NCBI RefSeq assembly: GCF_002155145.1
Contig: NZ_CP021323.1
Span: 2,976,001 to 3,040,000 of the forward strand
Length of the DNA: 64,000 nt
DNA from: Kushneria konosiri
GTDB taxonomy: Bacteria; Pseudomonadota; Gammaproteobacteria; Pseudomonadales; Halomonadaceae
Direction of reading: 5' to 3'
Numbering within the stretch: the first letter of the stretch is position 1; the number at the start of each line of letters is the position of its first letter. This document shows, one piece after another, positions 9,307-18,601 of the stretch. The translations under genes and the position numbers were made by a program. The notes under the pieces are model-generated. The model ran no database searches, had not been told where the DNA came from, and saw only the letters and a program-made list of their open reading frames with translations.

Positions 9307-10323
9307 TCATTCCATCGCTGTCAGTACCAGTTTGCCAATGGTATGGCCATCCTCCAGCATCTTGTGGGCGCGGGTCAGGTTTTCGACATTAAGCGGCCCG
9401 ACAATTTCTCCCAGCGTGCTTCGCAGCCTGCCTTCATCAAGCAGGCGGGCCATGGTCGCCAGTGCCGCACCCTGCTGCTCGCGTTGCACGCCATGGAGAG
9501 GGCGGGCAAACATGAACTCCCAGTGAAAGCTGGCGGCCTTGCCCTGAAGGGCGTTGAGATCGACCTGCTGTTTTGTCTCGGCAATCGCCACGATCTCGCC
9601 GAGCGGCTTGATCAGGGAAACCATGTTTTCCCAGTGCACGCCAATATCATGACAGTTAAAGATATAGTCGACGTTGTCCAGATCAAGTCGTTTGAGTTCG
9701 TTGACCAGGTCGTGATGATCGACCACATCATGAGCACCCATTTCAAGGCACCACTGTCTGGACTGCTCGCGTGACGCCGTAGCAATCACCCGGATGCCGG
9801 TCAGCTGACGCGCCAGCTGAATAGCGATCGAGCCGACGCCACCGGCGCCGTTAATAATCAAAAGCGTCTGATCGCCATGGTCTCCGGTGTCCTGCGCCAG
9901 ACGCAGCTTGTCAAACAGTGCCTCCCAGGCCGTCAGCGCCGTCAGCGGTATGGCGGCAATTTCTTCGATATCGAGTGTCTGTGGTGCACGGGCGACCAGA
10001 CGAGAATCGATCAACTGATACTCGGCGTTGCAACCGGGGCGATTGACCTCTCCCGAGTAATAGATGCGTTCTCCGACGGTCAGTTCGCTGACACGCTCTC
10101 CAAGCGCCTCGACGATGCCCGTGGCGTCCCAGCCCAGGATTGTGGGCTCACCAAGTTCGCCTAGCGCGCCGGCACGAACCTTGGTATCCACCGGGTTGAC
10201 CGAGATGGCCTCGATGCGGACCAGAACGTCCTCGCCTGTCGGCACCGGGCGTTCGATATCGATGGCTTCAAAGGCCCCGGGCGCGTTGATGTCACTGGCG
10301 CCGCGTGTGGCTATGGCTTTCAT
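9307..10323 (-). CDS. Zinc-type alcohol dehydrogenase-like / quinone oxidoreductase (MDR family)
   Basis: 338-residue medium-chain dehydrogenase/reductase. The GroES-like N-terminal half (EDVLVRIEAISVNPVDTKVRAG, LGWDATGIVEALG) is followed by a Rossmann NADPH site, INGAGGVGSIAIQLARQL. This pattern fits the zinc-less quinone-reductase-like branch (often called zinc-type alcohol dehydrogenase-like protein); substrate is unknown. The ATG encoding MKAIATRG at 10323 has GGGAGA upstream and is preferred to the ATG at 10350. It is transcribed alone, divergent from the Nudix gene. Confidence 0.85.
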   Translation of the reverse strand: MKAIATRGASDINAPGAFEAIDIERPVPTGEDVLVRIEAISVNPVDTKVRAGALGELGEPTILGWDATGIVEALGERVSELTVGERIYYSGEVNRPGCNAEYQLIDSRLVARAPQTLDIEEIAAIPLTALTAWEALFDKLRLAQDTGDHGDQTLLIINGAGGVGSIAIQLARQLTGIRVIATASREQSRQWCLEMGAHDVVDHHDLVNELKRLDLDNVDYIFNCHDIGVHWENMVSLIKPLGEIVAIAETKQQVDLNALQGKAASFHWEFMFARPLHGVQREQQGAALATMARLLDEGRLRSTLGEIVGPLNVENLTRAHKMLEDGHTIGKLVLTAME

Positions 10324-10464
10324 GGTCTCTCCCTTGATTAACGAACGCATGCAGATGCGTCATCCACTAGACTGTCAGCCATCAATCTGGACCATGACGA
10401 CACCCAATGCCAGTCGCTTTGCTTGTGGTGATACGGGCATGATGGAAAGCAGGAGAGAAATGGC

Positions 10465-11088
10465 ATGACACATGACTGGTTGGCTTTTGCAAAGGCACTC
10501 AGATCCATTGCCCAGACCGGGCAGACCTATACCGACAACAAGTATGAGCTGGAGCGCTACAAGCAGCTGGAGGTGCTGACCAATCAGATGTTTGCTGTGT
10601 TGGGTGACGTGCCCATCGAGAAAATTGAAAACCTGATCATTCCCGACCGAGGATATGCCACACCCAAGGTGGATGTACGCGGGGCGGTGTTTGATGAGCA
10701 GGGCCGAGTGTTGCTGGTTCGCGAAATCAAGGATGGCCTCTGGACGTTGCCCGGAGGCTGGGCTGACGTGAATGAAGGGCCCAGTGCCAATGTGCTCAAG
10801 GAGATTTTTGAGGAATCCGGTCATCGGGCGAGCCAGCCGCGGCTTGCCATGCTCAAGGATCGCAGTCTTCACCCCTACGCCCATTATTCACCGGATCATA
10901 TCTACAAGCTCTTTTATGTCTGTACTCATGAAGGCGGAGAGTTTGTGCCCAACAATGAGACGGATGCTGCAAACTTTTTCGATCTCGATGACCTGCCGCC
11001 CCTGTCAGAGGGTCGAACGCTGCCCACGGATATTCACGAGTGCCGGGCCTTTGCGCTGTCTGGCGCCGCAGGGGTCTACAGCGACTGA
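10465..11088 (+). CDS. Nudix hydrolase (ADP-ribose pyrophosphatase-like)
   Basis: 207-residue Nudix hydrolase. The Nudix box is GWADVNEGPSANVLKEIFEE followed by SGH; the usual Arg of the REUXEE core is Lys here, which is tolerated in the superfamily. About 65 residues precede the Nudix domain and resemble the N-terminal domain described for hydrolases of X-linked nucleoside diphosphates (helical, AKALRSIAQTGQTYTDNKYELERY). Substrate is probably ADP-ribose or a related NDP-X, but this is not settled by sequence. The ATG at 10465 follows GGAGAGAAA. Its stop overlaps the next gene's start (TGATG). Confidence 0.88.
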   Translation: MTHDWLAFAKALRSIAQTGQTYTDNKYELERYKQLEVLTNQMFAVLGDVPIEKIENLIIPDRGYATPKVDVRGAVFDEQGRVLLVREIKDGLWTLPGGWADVNEGPSANVLKEIFEESGHRASQPRLAMLKDRSLHPYAHYSPDHIYKLFYVCTHEGGEFVPNNETDAANFFDLDDLPPLSEGRTLPTDIHECRAFALSGAAGVYSD

Positions 11089-12062
11089 TGGCCATAACCG
11101 GCATTGATCGGCTGCTGCATGCCGACTGGAGTCTCTCGCCTTCAAAGTGCTGGTATGCGCAGGCTCGACGTTTCGACGGTCTATGGCGGGTCAGTGCGCC
11201 GGCTCGCATCGATAATGGTCGGGTCTGGCGCGAAAGTGTGCTGATGGCCCCTTCGCAGGGCGCCACGCTGGCCGGATTTGATTTTCCCATCGGGGTCCCA
11301 AAGCAGTGGGCCAGACAGGTCAACGTGACCGATTTCAGGCAGTGGCTGGAGATGCTGGGCACGCCGCGATGGCAGAACTTTTTCGACACTGCTGCCACCC
11401 ATGATGAGATTTCGCTGACACGTCCCTTTTATCCTCAGCAGGGCAAAAAGGGGGTGCGGCAGTCGGATCTGACCCAGGCTCTGGGCGTTGAAAGTTTCGA
11501 TGCGCTGCGTCGGCACTGTGAGCATGACATGCCCGGGCGAAAACCCTGTCCGCTTTTCTGGACGCTGGGAGCCAATCAGGTGGGCAAGGCCGCTCAGGCC
11601 GGCTGGCAGGACGTTGTTATCCCTGCCGTGCTGCAGGGCGCCGCACTCCGGCCCTTTGATGGCGAGCTGGCCTCACTGGCGGCGTCTGGTCGCTGTATCC
11701 TGTGCGAAACCTGGCCGACACTGGCAGCGCGCCTGATCGGTGCAGAGCTTTCCGGGCGCCAGAGCAAACGCCGCCAGTCGGATCGCCGTGAGGTCTGTCA
11801 CCGTCTGCTAATGACCGGGTTACCGGTGACATATGAGGCGTCTGCAAGGGCTGTGCTTGAGACAGGGTTCGGCGAGCGAGCTGATGGGGAGGATGCGTTT
11901 GATGCCATGCTGGGGCTTTTGATGATGGTTGCAGTCGTGGAAGGGCAGTTGCCCGCCTCACCGGTTCTGTCGCCTATGGCAAGGCAGGTCGAAGGCTGGA
12001 TACTGGGCCTTGATCAAGGTGATGGTTCAATCTCCGGAACGCTAACCAGCCACCTGAACTAA
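11088..12062 (+). CDS. DUF429-like protein of unknown function
   Basis: 324-residue cytosolic protein. The N-terminal segment ITGIDRLLHADWSLSPSKCW and the later ATLAGFDFPIGVP resemble the Asp-containing strands of the DUF429 (RNase H-like fold) proteins, where GIDxA and xDxPxG motifs recur. I cannot assign an enzymatic activity. The ATG at 11088 overlaps the Nudix stop, so the two are translationally coupled and may act together on nucleotide-derived compounds; that is inference. No signal peptide or membrane segment is seen. A strong terminator begins at its stop codon. Confidence 0.7.
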   Translation: MAITGIDRLLHADWSLSPSKCWYAQARRFDGLWRVSAPARIDNGRVWRESVLMAPSQGATLAGFDFPIGVPKQWARQVNVTDFRQWLEMLGTPRWQNFFDTAATHDEISLTRPFYPQQGKKGVRQSDLTQALGVESFDALRRHCEHDMPGRKPCPLFWTLGANQVGKAAQAGWQDVVIPAVLQGAALRPFDGELASLAASGRCILCETWPTLAARLIGAELSGRQSKRRQSDRREVCHRLLMTGLPVTYEASARAVLETGFGERADGEDAFDAMLGLLMMVAVVEGQLPASPVLSPMARQVEGWILGLDQGDGSISGTLTSHLN

Positions 12063-12089
12063 AAAAGGCCTTCATGTGAAGGCCTTTTT
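12061..12089. terminator. Bidirectional terminator between the DUF429-like gene and pyk
   Basis: Inverted repeat AAAAAGGCCTTCA / TGAAGGCCTTTTT with a two-base centre. It overlaps the DUF429-like stop codon and faces the convergent pyk stop at 12120, so it can serve both. Confidence 0.9.
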
Positions 12090-12119
12090 GTTGATGCAAG
12101 ATTGTCTTCAAGCGCTGGA

Positions 12120-13589
12120 TCAGCCGATGTGTTCGCCAGCCTGAACAATCTTCATGGCGTTGGTGCCGCCCTGGGCACTGACGTGATCGCCGCGGGTCAG
12201 AATGACGTAGTCGCCCGGGTTGGCCAGCCCCCGCTTTTCAAGCTCGGCTACGGCGCGCTGGTTTACCTCGGCATTGGGCATGTCATCGGTGTTGAACTCG
12301 ATGGCAAAGACACCGCGGTAAAGCGCCATGCGACGCAGCGTGCGTGGATGCGACGACAGCGCCACGATCGGCAGACCGGAGCGAATGCGCGAGGCGATCA
12401 GCGGGGTATAGCCGGTCTCGGTCAGACAGGCGATAGCGGCCACGCCTTCCAGGTGGTTGGCCGCGTACATGGCAGACAGGGCCACGGTTTCATCGATACG
12501 ATGAAACTCATCAGCCATGCGGTGCTTGGACTCCTGAGCGGCGCGTTCGCGCTCGGCGCCCATGCAGCAGCGATCCATGGCTTCAATGGTTTCAACCGGA
12601 TAGCTGCCAGCGGCGGTTTCAGCCGAGAGCATGACAGCGTCAGTACCGTCGAGTACCGCATTGGCGACGTCAAAGACTTCGGCGCGCGTCGGCAGCGGCG
12701 ACTCGATCATTGATTCCATCATCTGCGTGGCCGTGATGACCGCGCGGTTGAGCGTGCGAGCGCGGGCAATCATGCGCTTTTGAACCCCGATCAGCTGCGC
12801 ATCGCCAATTTCCACGCCGAGATCGCCGCGGGCGACCATGACGGCATCAGAGGCAATGATGATCTCGTCAAGCGTAGCAGGATCGGCTACCGCTTCGGCA
12901 CGTTCGACCTTGGCAACAAGGGCAATATTCTTGCCCGCTTCGCCCAGCAGATCGCGTGCCAGCTGCATGTCGGCACCGGAGCGCGGGAAGGAGACCGCCA
13001 GAAAATCGACTTCCAGGTCGATCGCGGTTTTCATGTCCTCGCGATCCTTGTCGGTCAGCGCCGCTGCCGATAGACCGCCGCCCTGCTTGTTGATGCCCTT
13101 GTTATTGGAGAGTTTACCCCCAACCTTGACGGTACATTCGATGCGGCCGCCTTCGACATGCTTGACTTCCAGCACGACGCGTCCGTCATCAAGCAGCAGC
13201 ACATCGCCACTCTTGACGTCGTCGGCGAGCTCCTTGTAGTCACAGCCGACCTGGTGGTCGTTGCCTTCGTCGCGTCCCAGATTGACGTCGAGGGCGAAAT
13301 CCTGGCCGTTTTCGAGTTCGACCGAGCCATTGGCAAAGCGGGCGACACGAATCTTTGGGCCCTGCAGATCGCCAAGGATGGCGACGTTGCGCTTTTGGTT
13401 CCTGGCAGCTTCGCGTACAGCGACGACGCGACGACGATGGTCTTCGGCGCTGCCATGGGAGAAGTTGATTCGAACGACATCAACGCCTGCGTGCACCATG
13501 GCGTCAAGAACGCCTTCCTTGTCACTGGCAGGACCTAGTGTGGCGACAATCTTGGTGCGGCGAATCGGGCCGGCAGTCGCTTTCGTCAT
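12120..13589 (-). CDS. pyk: Pyruvate kinase
   Basis: 489-residue pyruvate kinase, converting phosphoenolpyruvate and ADP to pyruvate and ATP. Recognisable parts are the N-terminal RRTKIVATLGPASD, INFSHG, GDLQGPKIRVARF, the active-site block MVARGDLGVEIGDAQLIGVQK and the signature AVITATQMMESMI. The C-terminal effector domain ends in LTRGDHVSAQGGTNAMKIV. The order of domains and length fit a PykA-type enzyme. The ATG is preceded by AGGAGA. It is transcribed alone, divergent from topA. Together with GAPDH elsewhere in the window it represents lower glycolysis. Confidence 0.96.
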   Translation of the reverse strand: MTKATAGPIRRTKIVATLGPASDKEGVLDAMVHAGVDVVRINFSHGSAEDHRRRVVAVREAARNQKRNVAILGDLQGPKIRVARFANGSVELENGQDFALDVNLGRDEGNDHQVGCDYKELADDVKSGDVLLLDDGRVVLEVKHVEGGRIECTVKVGGKLSNNKGINKQGGGLSAAALTDKDREDMKTAIDLEVDFLAVSFPRSGADMQLARDLLGEAGKNIALVAKVERAEAVADPATLDEIIIASDAVMVARGDLGVEIGDAQLIGVQKRMIARARTLNRAVITATQMMESMIESPLPTRAEVFDVANAVLDGTDAVMLSAETAAGSYPVETIEAMDRCCMGAERERAAQESKHRMADEFHRIDETVALSAMYAANHLEGVAAIACLTETGYTPLIASRIRSGLPIVALSSHPRTLRRMALYRGVFAIEFNTDDMPNAEVNQRAVAELEKRGLANPGDYVILTRGDHVSAQGGTNAMKIVQAGEHIG

Positions 13590-13998
13590 GAAGCATTCTC
13601 CTGATGCGGTGTCTGAGTGTATTCACTATACCTTCTTCACCCCTTTGGGTGCGACGGCAATGCGCCAAAGTCTCCGGGAGACTCTGGAGAAAGCCTTGAT
13701 GAGAATTGCTGCAGAGGCCTGATGAACGCTCTGGCATGGCTCTCTCAACGCCGGGGTAAAGTCTTGATGAGACCCCGGATAATGTCGAGGTGTTCAGTGC
13801 GCCATGAAACATTGAGGCGATACCAGTGACCGAGGCGTTATTGCGCGCCGTTTTTTAACCGGTGGCGCCATGGATAAGGCCAGGGTAGGGTAGTCGCATT
13901 TTCAGGGTGTCTGACACAGCCCGGTTTAACGGGCGCTCACGCACACTGCTTTTCTGACATGACAGCGCCGGCAGGACCGGCAAAAGAGACGGAGATCT
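13590..13998. other. Intergenic region between divergent pyk and topA
   Basis: 409 bases with no convincing gene. It must hold the divergent promoters. A TATAGT hexamer about 40 bases before pyk is a possible -10, but I see no matching -35. There is a dyad at 13751-13778 (CCGGGGT / ACCCCGG around a 14-base interior), a direct repeat of CTTGATGAGA at about 13694 and 13763, and a short hairpin GCCGG / CCGGC at 13967-13981, just before the topA ribosome site. None is diagnostic. Confidence 0.5.
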
Positions 13999-16668
13999 AT
14001 GGGCAAGTCACTGGTGATCGTCGAGTCGCCGGCCAAGGCCAAGACCATCAACAAGTACCTCGGCAACGATTTCATCGTGAAATCGAGCGTGGGTCATATC
14101 CGTGACCTGCCGACCAGTGGCAGTGGCAAGAATGCCACTGACCCCTCCGAGCGTGCGCGACAGGCGGCTGCCACGCGCAAGATGTCTGCCGAAGAGAAGG
14201 CAGTCTACAAAAAGCGCAAGAGCCATGATCAGCTGATTCGTCGCATGGGCGTTGATCCTGAAAATGACTGGCAGGCGAATTACGAGATACTGCCGGGCAA
14301 GGAAAAGGTGGTCGACGAGCTCAAAAAGCTCGCTGAAAAGGCAGATGCCGTTTATCTCGCAACGGACCTTGACCGTGAAGGTGAGGCCATTGCCTGGCAT
14401 TTGCGTGAGACCATCGGTGGTGATGAGTCGCGCTATCGGCGAGTGGTGTTCAACGAGATCACCAAAAATGCCATTGCCCAGGCGTTTGAGACACCCGGTG
14501 AGCTCAAGCTTGACCGGGTGCATGCCCAGCAGGCTCGCCGGTTTCTGGATCGGGTCGTCGGTTTCATGGTGTCCCCGCTGCTGTGGAACAAGGTGGCGCG
14601 CGGGCTCTCTGCCGGTCGGGTTCAGTCCGTTGCGGTTAGATTGATCGTCGAGCGCGAGCGCGAAATTCGTGCCTTTACCCCTGAAGAATACTGGGACGTG
14701 CACGCTGATCTTGAAGCCGGCAGCGGTGATCAGGTGCGCTTTGAAGTGGCGCGCCACGGTGGCGAAACGTTCCGACCGGTCAGCGAGTCACAGACCACTT
14801 CGCTGATCGCGCCGTTGAAAACGGCTGATTACGTCATTACCGGTCGAGAGGATCGCCCGACTTCCAGCAAGCCGGGCGCTCCCTTTATTACCTCGACGCT
14901 ACAGCAGGCTGCCAGTGGCCGCCTCGGGTTTTCGGTCAAAAAGACCATGACCCTGGCCCAGCGACTGTATGAAGCTGGTTACATCACCTATATGCGTACC
15001 GATTCGACCAATTTGTCCGCCGATGCCATTACGATGGCGCGAGACTATGTCGAATCTGAGATGGGCAGTGATTATCTGCCCGAAACGCCCAATGTTTATT
15101 CCAGCAAGGCCGGTGCCCAGGAAGCGCATGAAGCGATCAGGCCGACCGACGTTCACCGTCGAGCGGACGATCTTGGCAGCATGGAGCGTGATGCCGAGCG
15201 TCTCTATGAACTGATCTGGCGCCAGTTTCTGGCCTGTCAGATGGTGCCTGCCCAGTATCTGTCGACCACGCTGAGCATTGAGGTCGAGAATTTCGAGCTG
15301 CGTGCCAAGGGGCGGGTTCTGCGCTTTGATGGCTATACCCGTGTGCTCAAGCCCTCCTCCAGAAAGGAAGAAGACCAGCAGCTGCCGGATATTGGCAAGG
15401 GAGAGCGTCTTGAGCTCAAGACGCTTGATCCGAAGCAGCATTTTACCAAGCCGACCGCGCGTTACACCGAAGCCAGTCTGGTCAAGGAGCTTGAAAAGCG
15501 GGGGATCGGCCGGCCGTCGACCTATGCGGCCATCATCTCAACGATTCAGGAGCGGGGCTACGTCAAGCTGGACAGTCGTCGATTCTATGCCGAGAAACTC
15601 GGTGAAATTGTCACCGACAGATTGATCGAGTCCTTTCAAAACCTGCTGGATTACGGGTTTACGGCACGCATGGAAGATGAGCTGGACCATGTTGCTGACG
15701 GAGAGCGTGACTGGCGCGAGCTTTTGAACAGCTTCTACGGCGATTTTCGTGCCCGCCTTGAGCATGCCGAAGGCGATGAAGGCATGCGTCCCAATCAGCC
15801 GGTGGAAACTGACATCAAGTGCCCCACCTGTGGTCGACCGATGCAGATTCGTATTGCCTCGACCGGCGTGTTTCTGGGGTGTTCAGGCTATAATCTGCCG
15901 CCCAAGGAGCGCTGCAAGACCACCATCGATCTGCTGCCGGGTGATGAGGCGGTGCCGGCGGATGCCGATGACAATGCAGAGACCGATGCTCTTCGTGCCA
16001 AGCGCCGTAATCCCGATACAGGGACGGCGATGGACAGCTATCTCATCGATGAAACACGCAAGATCCACATCAGCAATGATGACGATGGCTATTACGAAAT
16101 TGAGGAAGGCCACTTTCGCATCAAGGGCTATGAGGGCCCGACCATTGAGTGCGATAAATGTGGCTCGGAAATGCAGCTTCGTACCGGACGCTTTGGCAAA
16201 TACTTCGCCTGCACCAATGATGACTGCAAAAATACCCGCAAGCTTTTGAAAAGTGGCGAACCAGCACCGCCCAAGATGGATCCGATTCCCATGCCGGAGC
16301 TGGCCTGTCAGAAGGTGGATGATCATTATGTGCTGCGTGACGGCGCCAGTGGTCTTTTTCTGGCGGCCAGTCAGTTTCCGAAAAATCGCGAAACCCGGCC
16401 GCCCCTGGTCAGCGAGATCAGGCCTCATGCCGATGCGCTGCCGGAGAAGTATCACTTTCTTCTGAAGGCACCGGATCATGACCCGGATGGTCACCCGGCG
16501 CAGATCCGCTTCTCGCGCAAGACCAAAAGTCAGTATGTGTTGAGCGAAGAAGAGGGCAAGGCGACTGGCTGGAAAGCGCTGTGGGATGGTAATCGCTGGC
16601 AGATCGAGGATAACCGGAAGGGAGCCAGTGCCAAAAAGGGCAGCAAGGCAGGGAAACAGGCTTCATGA
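13999..16668 (+). CDS. topA: DNA topoisomerase I
   Basis: 889-residue type IA topoisomerase that relaxes negative supercoils. It begins with the Toprim strand [17 protein letters not shown], has the acidic [13 protein letters not shown] motif, and the DNA-linking tyrosine Y331 in [10 protein letters not shown]. The C-terminal part carries Zn-ribbon-like repeats ([11 protein letters not shown] about residue 610, [21 protein letters not shown] about residue 718) and further topoisomerase C-terminal modules, ending in a Lys-rich tail. The ATG is preceded by GGAG. The next gene overlaps its end by four bases (ATGA). Confidence 0.97.
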   Translation: MGKSLVIVESPAKAKTINKYLGNDFIVKSSVGHIRDLPTSGSGKNATDPSERARQAAATRKMSAEEKAVYKKRKSHDQLIRRMGVDPENDWQANYEILPGKEKVVDELKKLAEKADAVYLATDLDREGEAIAWHLRETIGGDESRYRRVVFNEITKNAIAQAFETPGELKLDRVHAQQARRFLDRVVGFMVSPLLWNKVARGLSAGRVQSVAVRLIVEREREIRAFTPEEYWDVHADLEAGSGDQVRFEVARHGGETFRPVSESQTTSLIAPLKTADYVITGREDRPTSSKPGAPFITSTLQQAASGRLGFSVKKTMTLAQRLYEAGYITYMRTDSTNLSADAITMARDYVESEMGSDYLPETPNVYSSKAGAQEAHEAIRPTDVHRRADDLGSMERDAERLYELIWRQFLACQMVPAQYLSTTLSIEVENFELRAKGRVLRFDGYTRVLKPSSRKEEDQQLPDIGKGERLELKTLDPKQHFTKPTARYTEASLVKELEKRGIGRPSTYAAIISTIQERGYVKLDSRRFYAEKLGEIVTDRLIESFQNLLDYGFTARMEDELDHVADGERDWRELLNSFYGDFRARLEHAEGDEGMRPNQPVETDIKCPTCGRPMQIRIASTGVFLGCSGYNLPPKERCKTTIDLLPGDEAVPADADDNAETDALRAKRRNPDTGTAMDSYLIDETRKIHISNDDDGYYEIEEGHFRIKGYEGPTIECDKCGSEMQLRTGRFGKYFACTNDDCKNTRKLLKSGEPAPPKMDPIPMPELACQKVDDHYVLRDGASGLFLAASQFPKNRETRPPLVSEIRPHADALPEKYHFLLKAPDHDPDGHPAQIRFSRKTKSQYVLSEEEGKATGWKALWDGNRWQIEDNRKGASAKKGSKAGKQAS

Positions 16669-17123
16669 GCCATCAGGGACGAACCAATCAGCTGCTCTAT
16701 CAGGCCATGCTGTTGCTGGAACAACCGGCCGGGGATGACGAACACGCTGATGCCAGACGTCGGGCGCTCGAGGAAGGGGGGCTCTCGATGCTCGAGATGG
16801 CCCTTGAAAGCGTGATCAGGGAAATTGCCCATACCTGCCGTTGGCCATCAATGCACTGGCGTAGTGTATTGAATGAGCCGCCGGCACGCGTGGCAGAGAT
16901 CGAGCTGTTGCGAGAACTCATGGGGCAACCTGAAAGCTGGCTGGCCAGGCTGCTGGTTCTGCTGGACCGTCTTCATGATGAAGGGGGTGCGGCCCAGCTT
17001 CGTCGCCATGACAACATGATCGTGTCCAGTCAGAGCGAGCCTCTTTCCCGGGAACTTGCAAGGTGTCTGGACGATTTTCGGACCCTGCTGCCCCGGCTTC
17101 GTGAAACCAGCTATGAATGGTAA
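16665..17123 (+). CDS. DUF6586-like conserved protein downstream of topA
   Basis: 152-residue cytosolic, largely helical protein without signal or membrane segments. The segments [13 protein letters not shown] and the tail [18 protein letters not shown] suggest the small conserved protein (DUF6586 type) that follows topA in pseudomonads; I rely on position and general resemblance rather than a search. The start overlaps the topA stop (ATGA), so it is translationally coupled to topoisomerase I. The function is unknown. Confidence 0.7.
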   Translation: MSHQGRTNQLLYQAMLLLEQPAGDDEHADARRRALEEGGLSMLEMALESVIREIAHTCRWPSMHWRSVLNEPPARVAEIELLRELMGQPESWLARLLVLLDRLHDEGGAAQLRRHDNMIVSSQSEPLSRELARCLDDFRTLLPRLRETSYEW

Positions 17124-17203
17124 TGACTTGTTCTTGATAAACGTGACATCTTTCGCAGGTATTTTTCTAATTTTTTTCGCCGATCGGATCAACGGGGTAG
17201 CGC

Positions 17204-17449
17204 ATGACTGAAGCGGCCGTATTTGAAATTGTCGAACTTGAAGACGGACAGTTTGTGCTGCGGGCCGCTGACAGTGATGACAGGAATGAACCTTTGGCCA
17301 GCATCCGCTTTTCATCGCAAACGCTGGAGCTGCTGCGTCATCATCGCTTTGATGTCGCCCGTGAGATGCTCGATCATCTGATTTCACGTTCTGTACTGGC
17401 TGATGACGATGATGCCATCGAGGCTCACGAGCCCGCCGCCATTCATTGA
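17204..17449 (+). CDS. Small acidic conserved protein of unknown function
   Basis: 81-residue acidic protein (FEIVELEDGQFVLRAADSDD near the start, ADDDDAIEAHEP near the end). The layout of a beta-rich N-terminal half and a helical second half is typical of small conserved proteins; a similarly sized gene lies between the topA block and lexA in Pseudomonas. It is supported by codon use and by a clean start with a G-rich upstream stretch. An AT-rich segment (17124-17185) before it may carry its own promoter. No function can be assigned. Confidence 0.7.
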   Translation: MTEAAVFEIVELEDGQFVLRAADSDDRNEPLASIRFSSQTLELLRHHRFDVAREMLDHLISRSVLADDDDAIEAHEPAAIH

Positions 17450-17791
17450 TTCTATTATTTTGACCGGCTTGATACCTGTCCCTGGACAGGTATCGGCGTT
17501 TCAGGCCCTTGCGTCTGCAAAATGGAATGAATGACCTGGGTATGGCAGCCACGGCGCTTTTGGATATGGAAAAGTGCCGGCGTTGACCATTCACACGTCT
17601 GGTGGCGATGCGGGATCTAACGCGTCCTTTCGATAATGCCTGGCTGATGGAAAGCCGTAATGACGAGTGTCATCTGATGATGGGTATTTATCGGAGCGCC
17701 CGTGTTTCGCTGGGTAGACAGCGGCTCATGCAGCCACGGGTGGTACGTCAGGTGTGCCCGCAGGCACACCGTCACGAAAAAGAAGCAGGGG
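17450..17791. other. Intergenic region between convergent small ORF and lexA, with two hairpins
   Basis: 342 bases with no supported gene; the short open frames on either strand have no family features. It holds a perfect 24-base palindrome at 17471-17494 and a perfect 8-bp hairpin at 17751-17770 (GGTGTGCC / GGCACACC, loop CGCA). Neither has a following T run on the strand that would make it a standard terminator, though both could end convergent transcripts with Rho. The sulA gene that follows lexA in Pseudomonas is not seen here. Confidence 0.6.
17471..17494. repeat. Perfect 24-bp palindrome
   Basis: Arms GATACCTGTCC and GGACAGGTATC separated by CT. It lies 21 bases after the stop of the small acidic ORF. 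It is a candidate RNA hairpin (about 10 bp with a tetraloop) or a protein-binding dyad; there is no T tract. Confidence 0.8.
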
Positions 17792-18436
17792 TTAAAGGCT
17801 ATTGCCGTCGCCACCTCGAATGACCCCAACACCCACGCCCTCTATATCCAGGCTCTGACGGGTCAGATCAATCGTAATGGGCTCGAAGTCAGGATTTTCT
17901 GCAATCAGGCTGACGATGCTGCCCTGACGCTTGAAGCGCTTGACCGTCACATCATCTCCCAGTCGTGCCACGACTACCTGCCCATCGCGGGCATCATGCG
18001 TTCGATGCACGGCCAGCAGATCACCATCAAGAATACCGGCATCGCGCATGGAAAGGCCGCGAACACGCAACAGATAATCAGCCCCCGGATTGAAAAAATC
18101 GGCCGGCATCGGGCAATAACGTGAAATGTGCTCGGCAGCGAGGATCGGACTGCCGGCAGCGACTTCTCCGATCACGGGCAGACCGGCGTTGAGGCTTTCC
18201 GGTTCCTGTGCGACCTGTTCCTGAGCGGAAAGGCGAATGCCGCGCGAGGTGCCGGGGATCATCTCGATGACGCCCTTCTTGCGCAGCGCACGCAGATGCT
18301 CTTCGGCAGCATTGGGCGAACGAAAGCCCAATGCGCCGGCAATTTCGGCACGCGTGGGAGGGTAGCCGAGTTCACTGATGGTTCTGGCAATGAAATCGAA
18401 TACGGCCTGTTGGCGTGCAGTCAACGGTCGTGTCAT
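17792..18436 (-). CDS. lexA: SOS repressor LexA
   Basis: 214-residue SOS repressor/autoprotease. The winged-helix DNA-binding domain (residues 1-70: [39 protein letters not shown]) is followed by the S24 peptidase domain. The self-cleavage site is A94-G95 in VAAGSP, with catalytic S129 in GLSMRDAGI and K166 in DVTVKRF. Upstream boxes indicate autorepression. It is divergent from a PsrA-like TetR gene as in Pseudomonas. The start has no strong ribosome site but matches the normal LexA N-terminus. Confidence 0.97.
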   Translation of the reverse strand: MTRPLTARQQAVFDFIARTISELGYPPTRAEIAGALGFRSPNAAEEHLRALRKKGVIEMIPGTSRGIRLSAQEQVAQEPESLNAGLPVIGEVAAGSPILAAEHISRYCPMPADFFNPGADYLLRVRGLSMRDAGILDGDLLAVHRTHDARDGQVVVARLGDDVTVKRFKRQGSIVSLIAENPDFEPITIDLTRQSLDIEGVGVGVIRGGDGNSL

Positions 18437-18446
18437 GGGCGATGGC

Positions 18447-18481
18447 CATTGTTGATGTATACAGTATGTGATTGTATCCAG
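18447..18481 (-). promoter_or_regulatory. Tandem LexA (SOS) boxes in the lexA promoter
   Basis: Two near-consensus boxes (consensus CTG-N10-CAG) on the minus strand: CTGTATACATCAACAA within 18447-18466, and CTGGATACAATCACAT at 18466-18481. Each has an intact CTG half and an imperfect distal CAN half. The paired arrangement over the -10 resembles the double operator of E. coli lexA and indicates autoregulation. Confidence 0.65.
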
Positions 18482-18498
18482 TCATCAGATCAATGCAA
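18471..18498 (-). promoter_or_regulatory. Putative lexA promoter
   Basis: On the minus strand, TTGCAT (18493-18498) and TACAAT (18471-18476) are separated by 16 bases, about 35 bases upstream of the lexA ATG. The -10 lies inside a LexA-box-like sequence. Confidence 0.6.
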
Positions 18499-18601
18499 GC
18501 GCTTCGATGCCGTCTCGAGTGGGGGTGAAAACGTGCATTGGTGATACCATCACGCTTTGGCCCGTACGTTTTATTTTCATGAAAGAGAACTGATATTTCC
18601 C

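Noticed and set aside
13617-13829. 70-codon frame in the pyk-topA gap
   Set aside because: No ribosome site and no family features; region better explained as divergent regulatory DNA.
15830-16250. Zn-ribbon repeats at the end of topA considered as a separate gene
   Set aside because: They continue in frame and match the normal topoisomerase I C-terminal modules.
17471-17494. Palindrome considered as a LexA box
   Set aside because: The CTGT and ACAG halves are only six bases apart; LexA boxes need eight between these tetramers.
16848-17594. 248-codon minus-strand frame across the DUF6586-like gene and the small ORF
   Set aside because: It is antisense to two better supported genes and has Cys/Gln/Arg-rich shadow composition; considered and rejected as a displaced sulA.
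17602-17823. 73-codon + strand frame beside the lexA 3' end
   Set aside because: No ribosome site, atypical residues, and it runs into lexA antisense.
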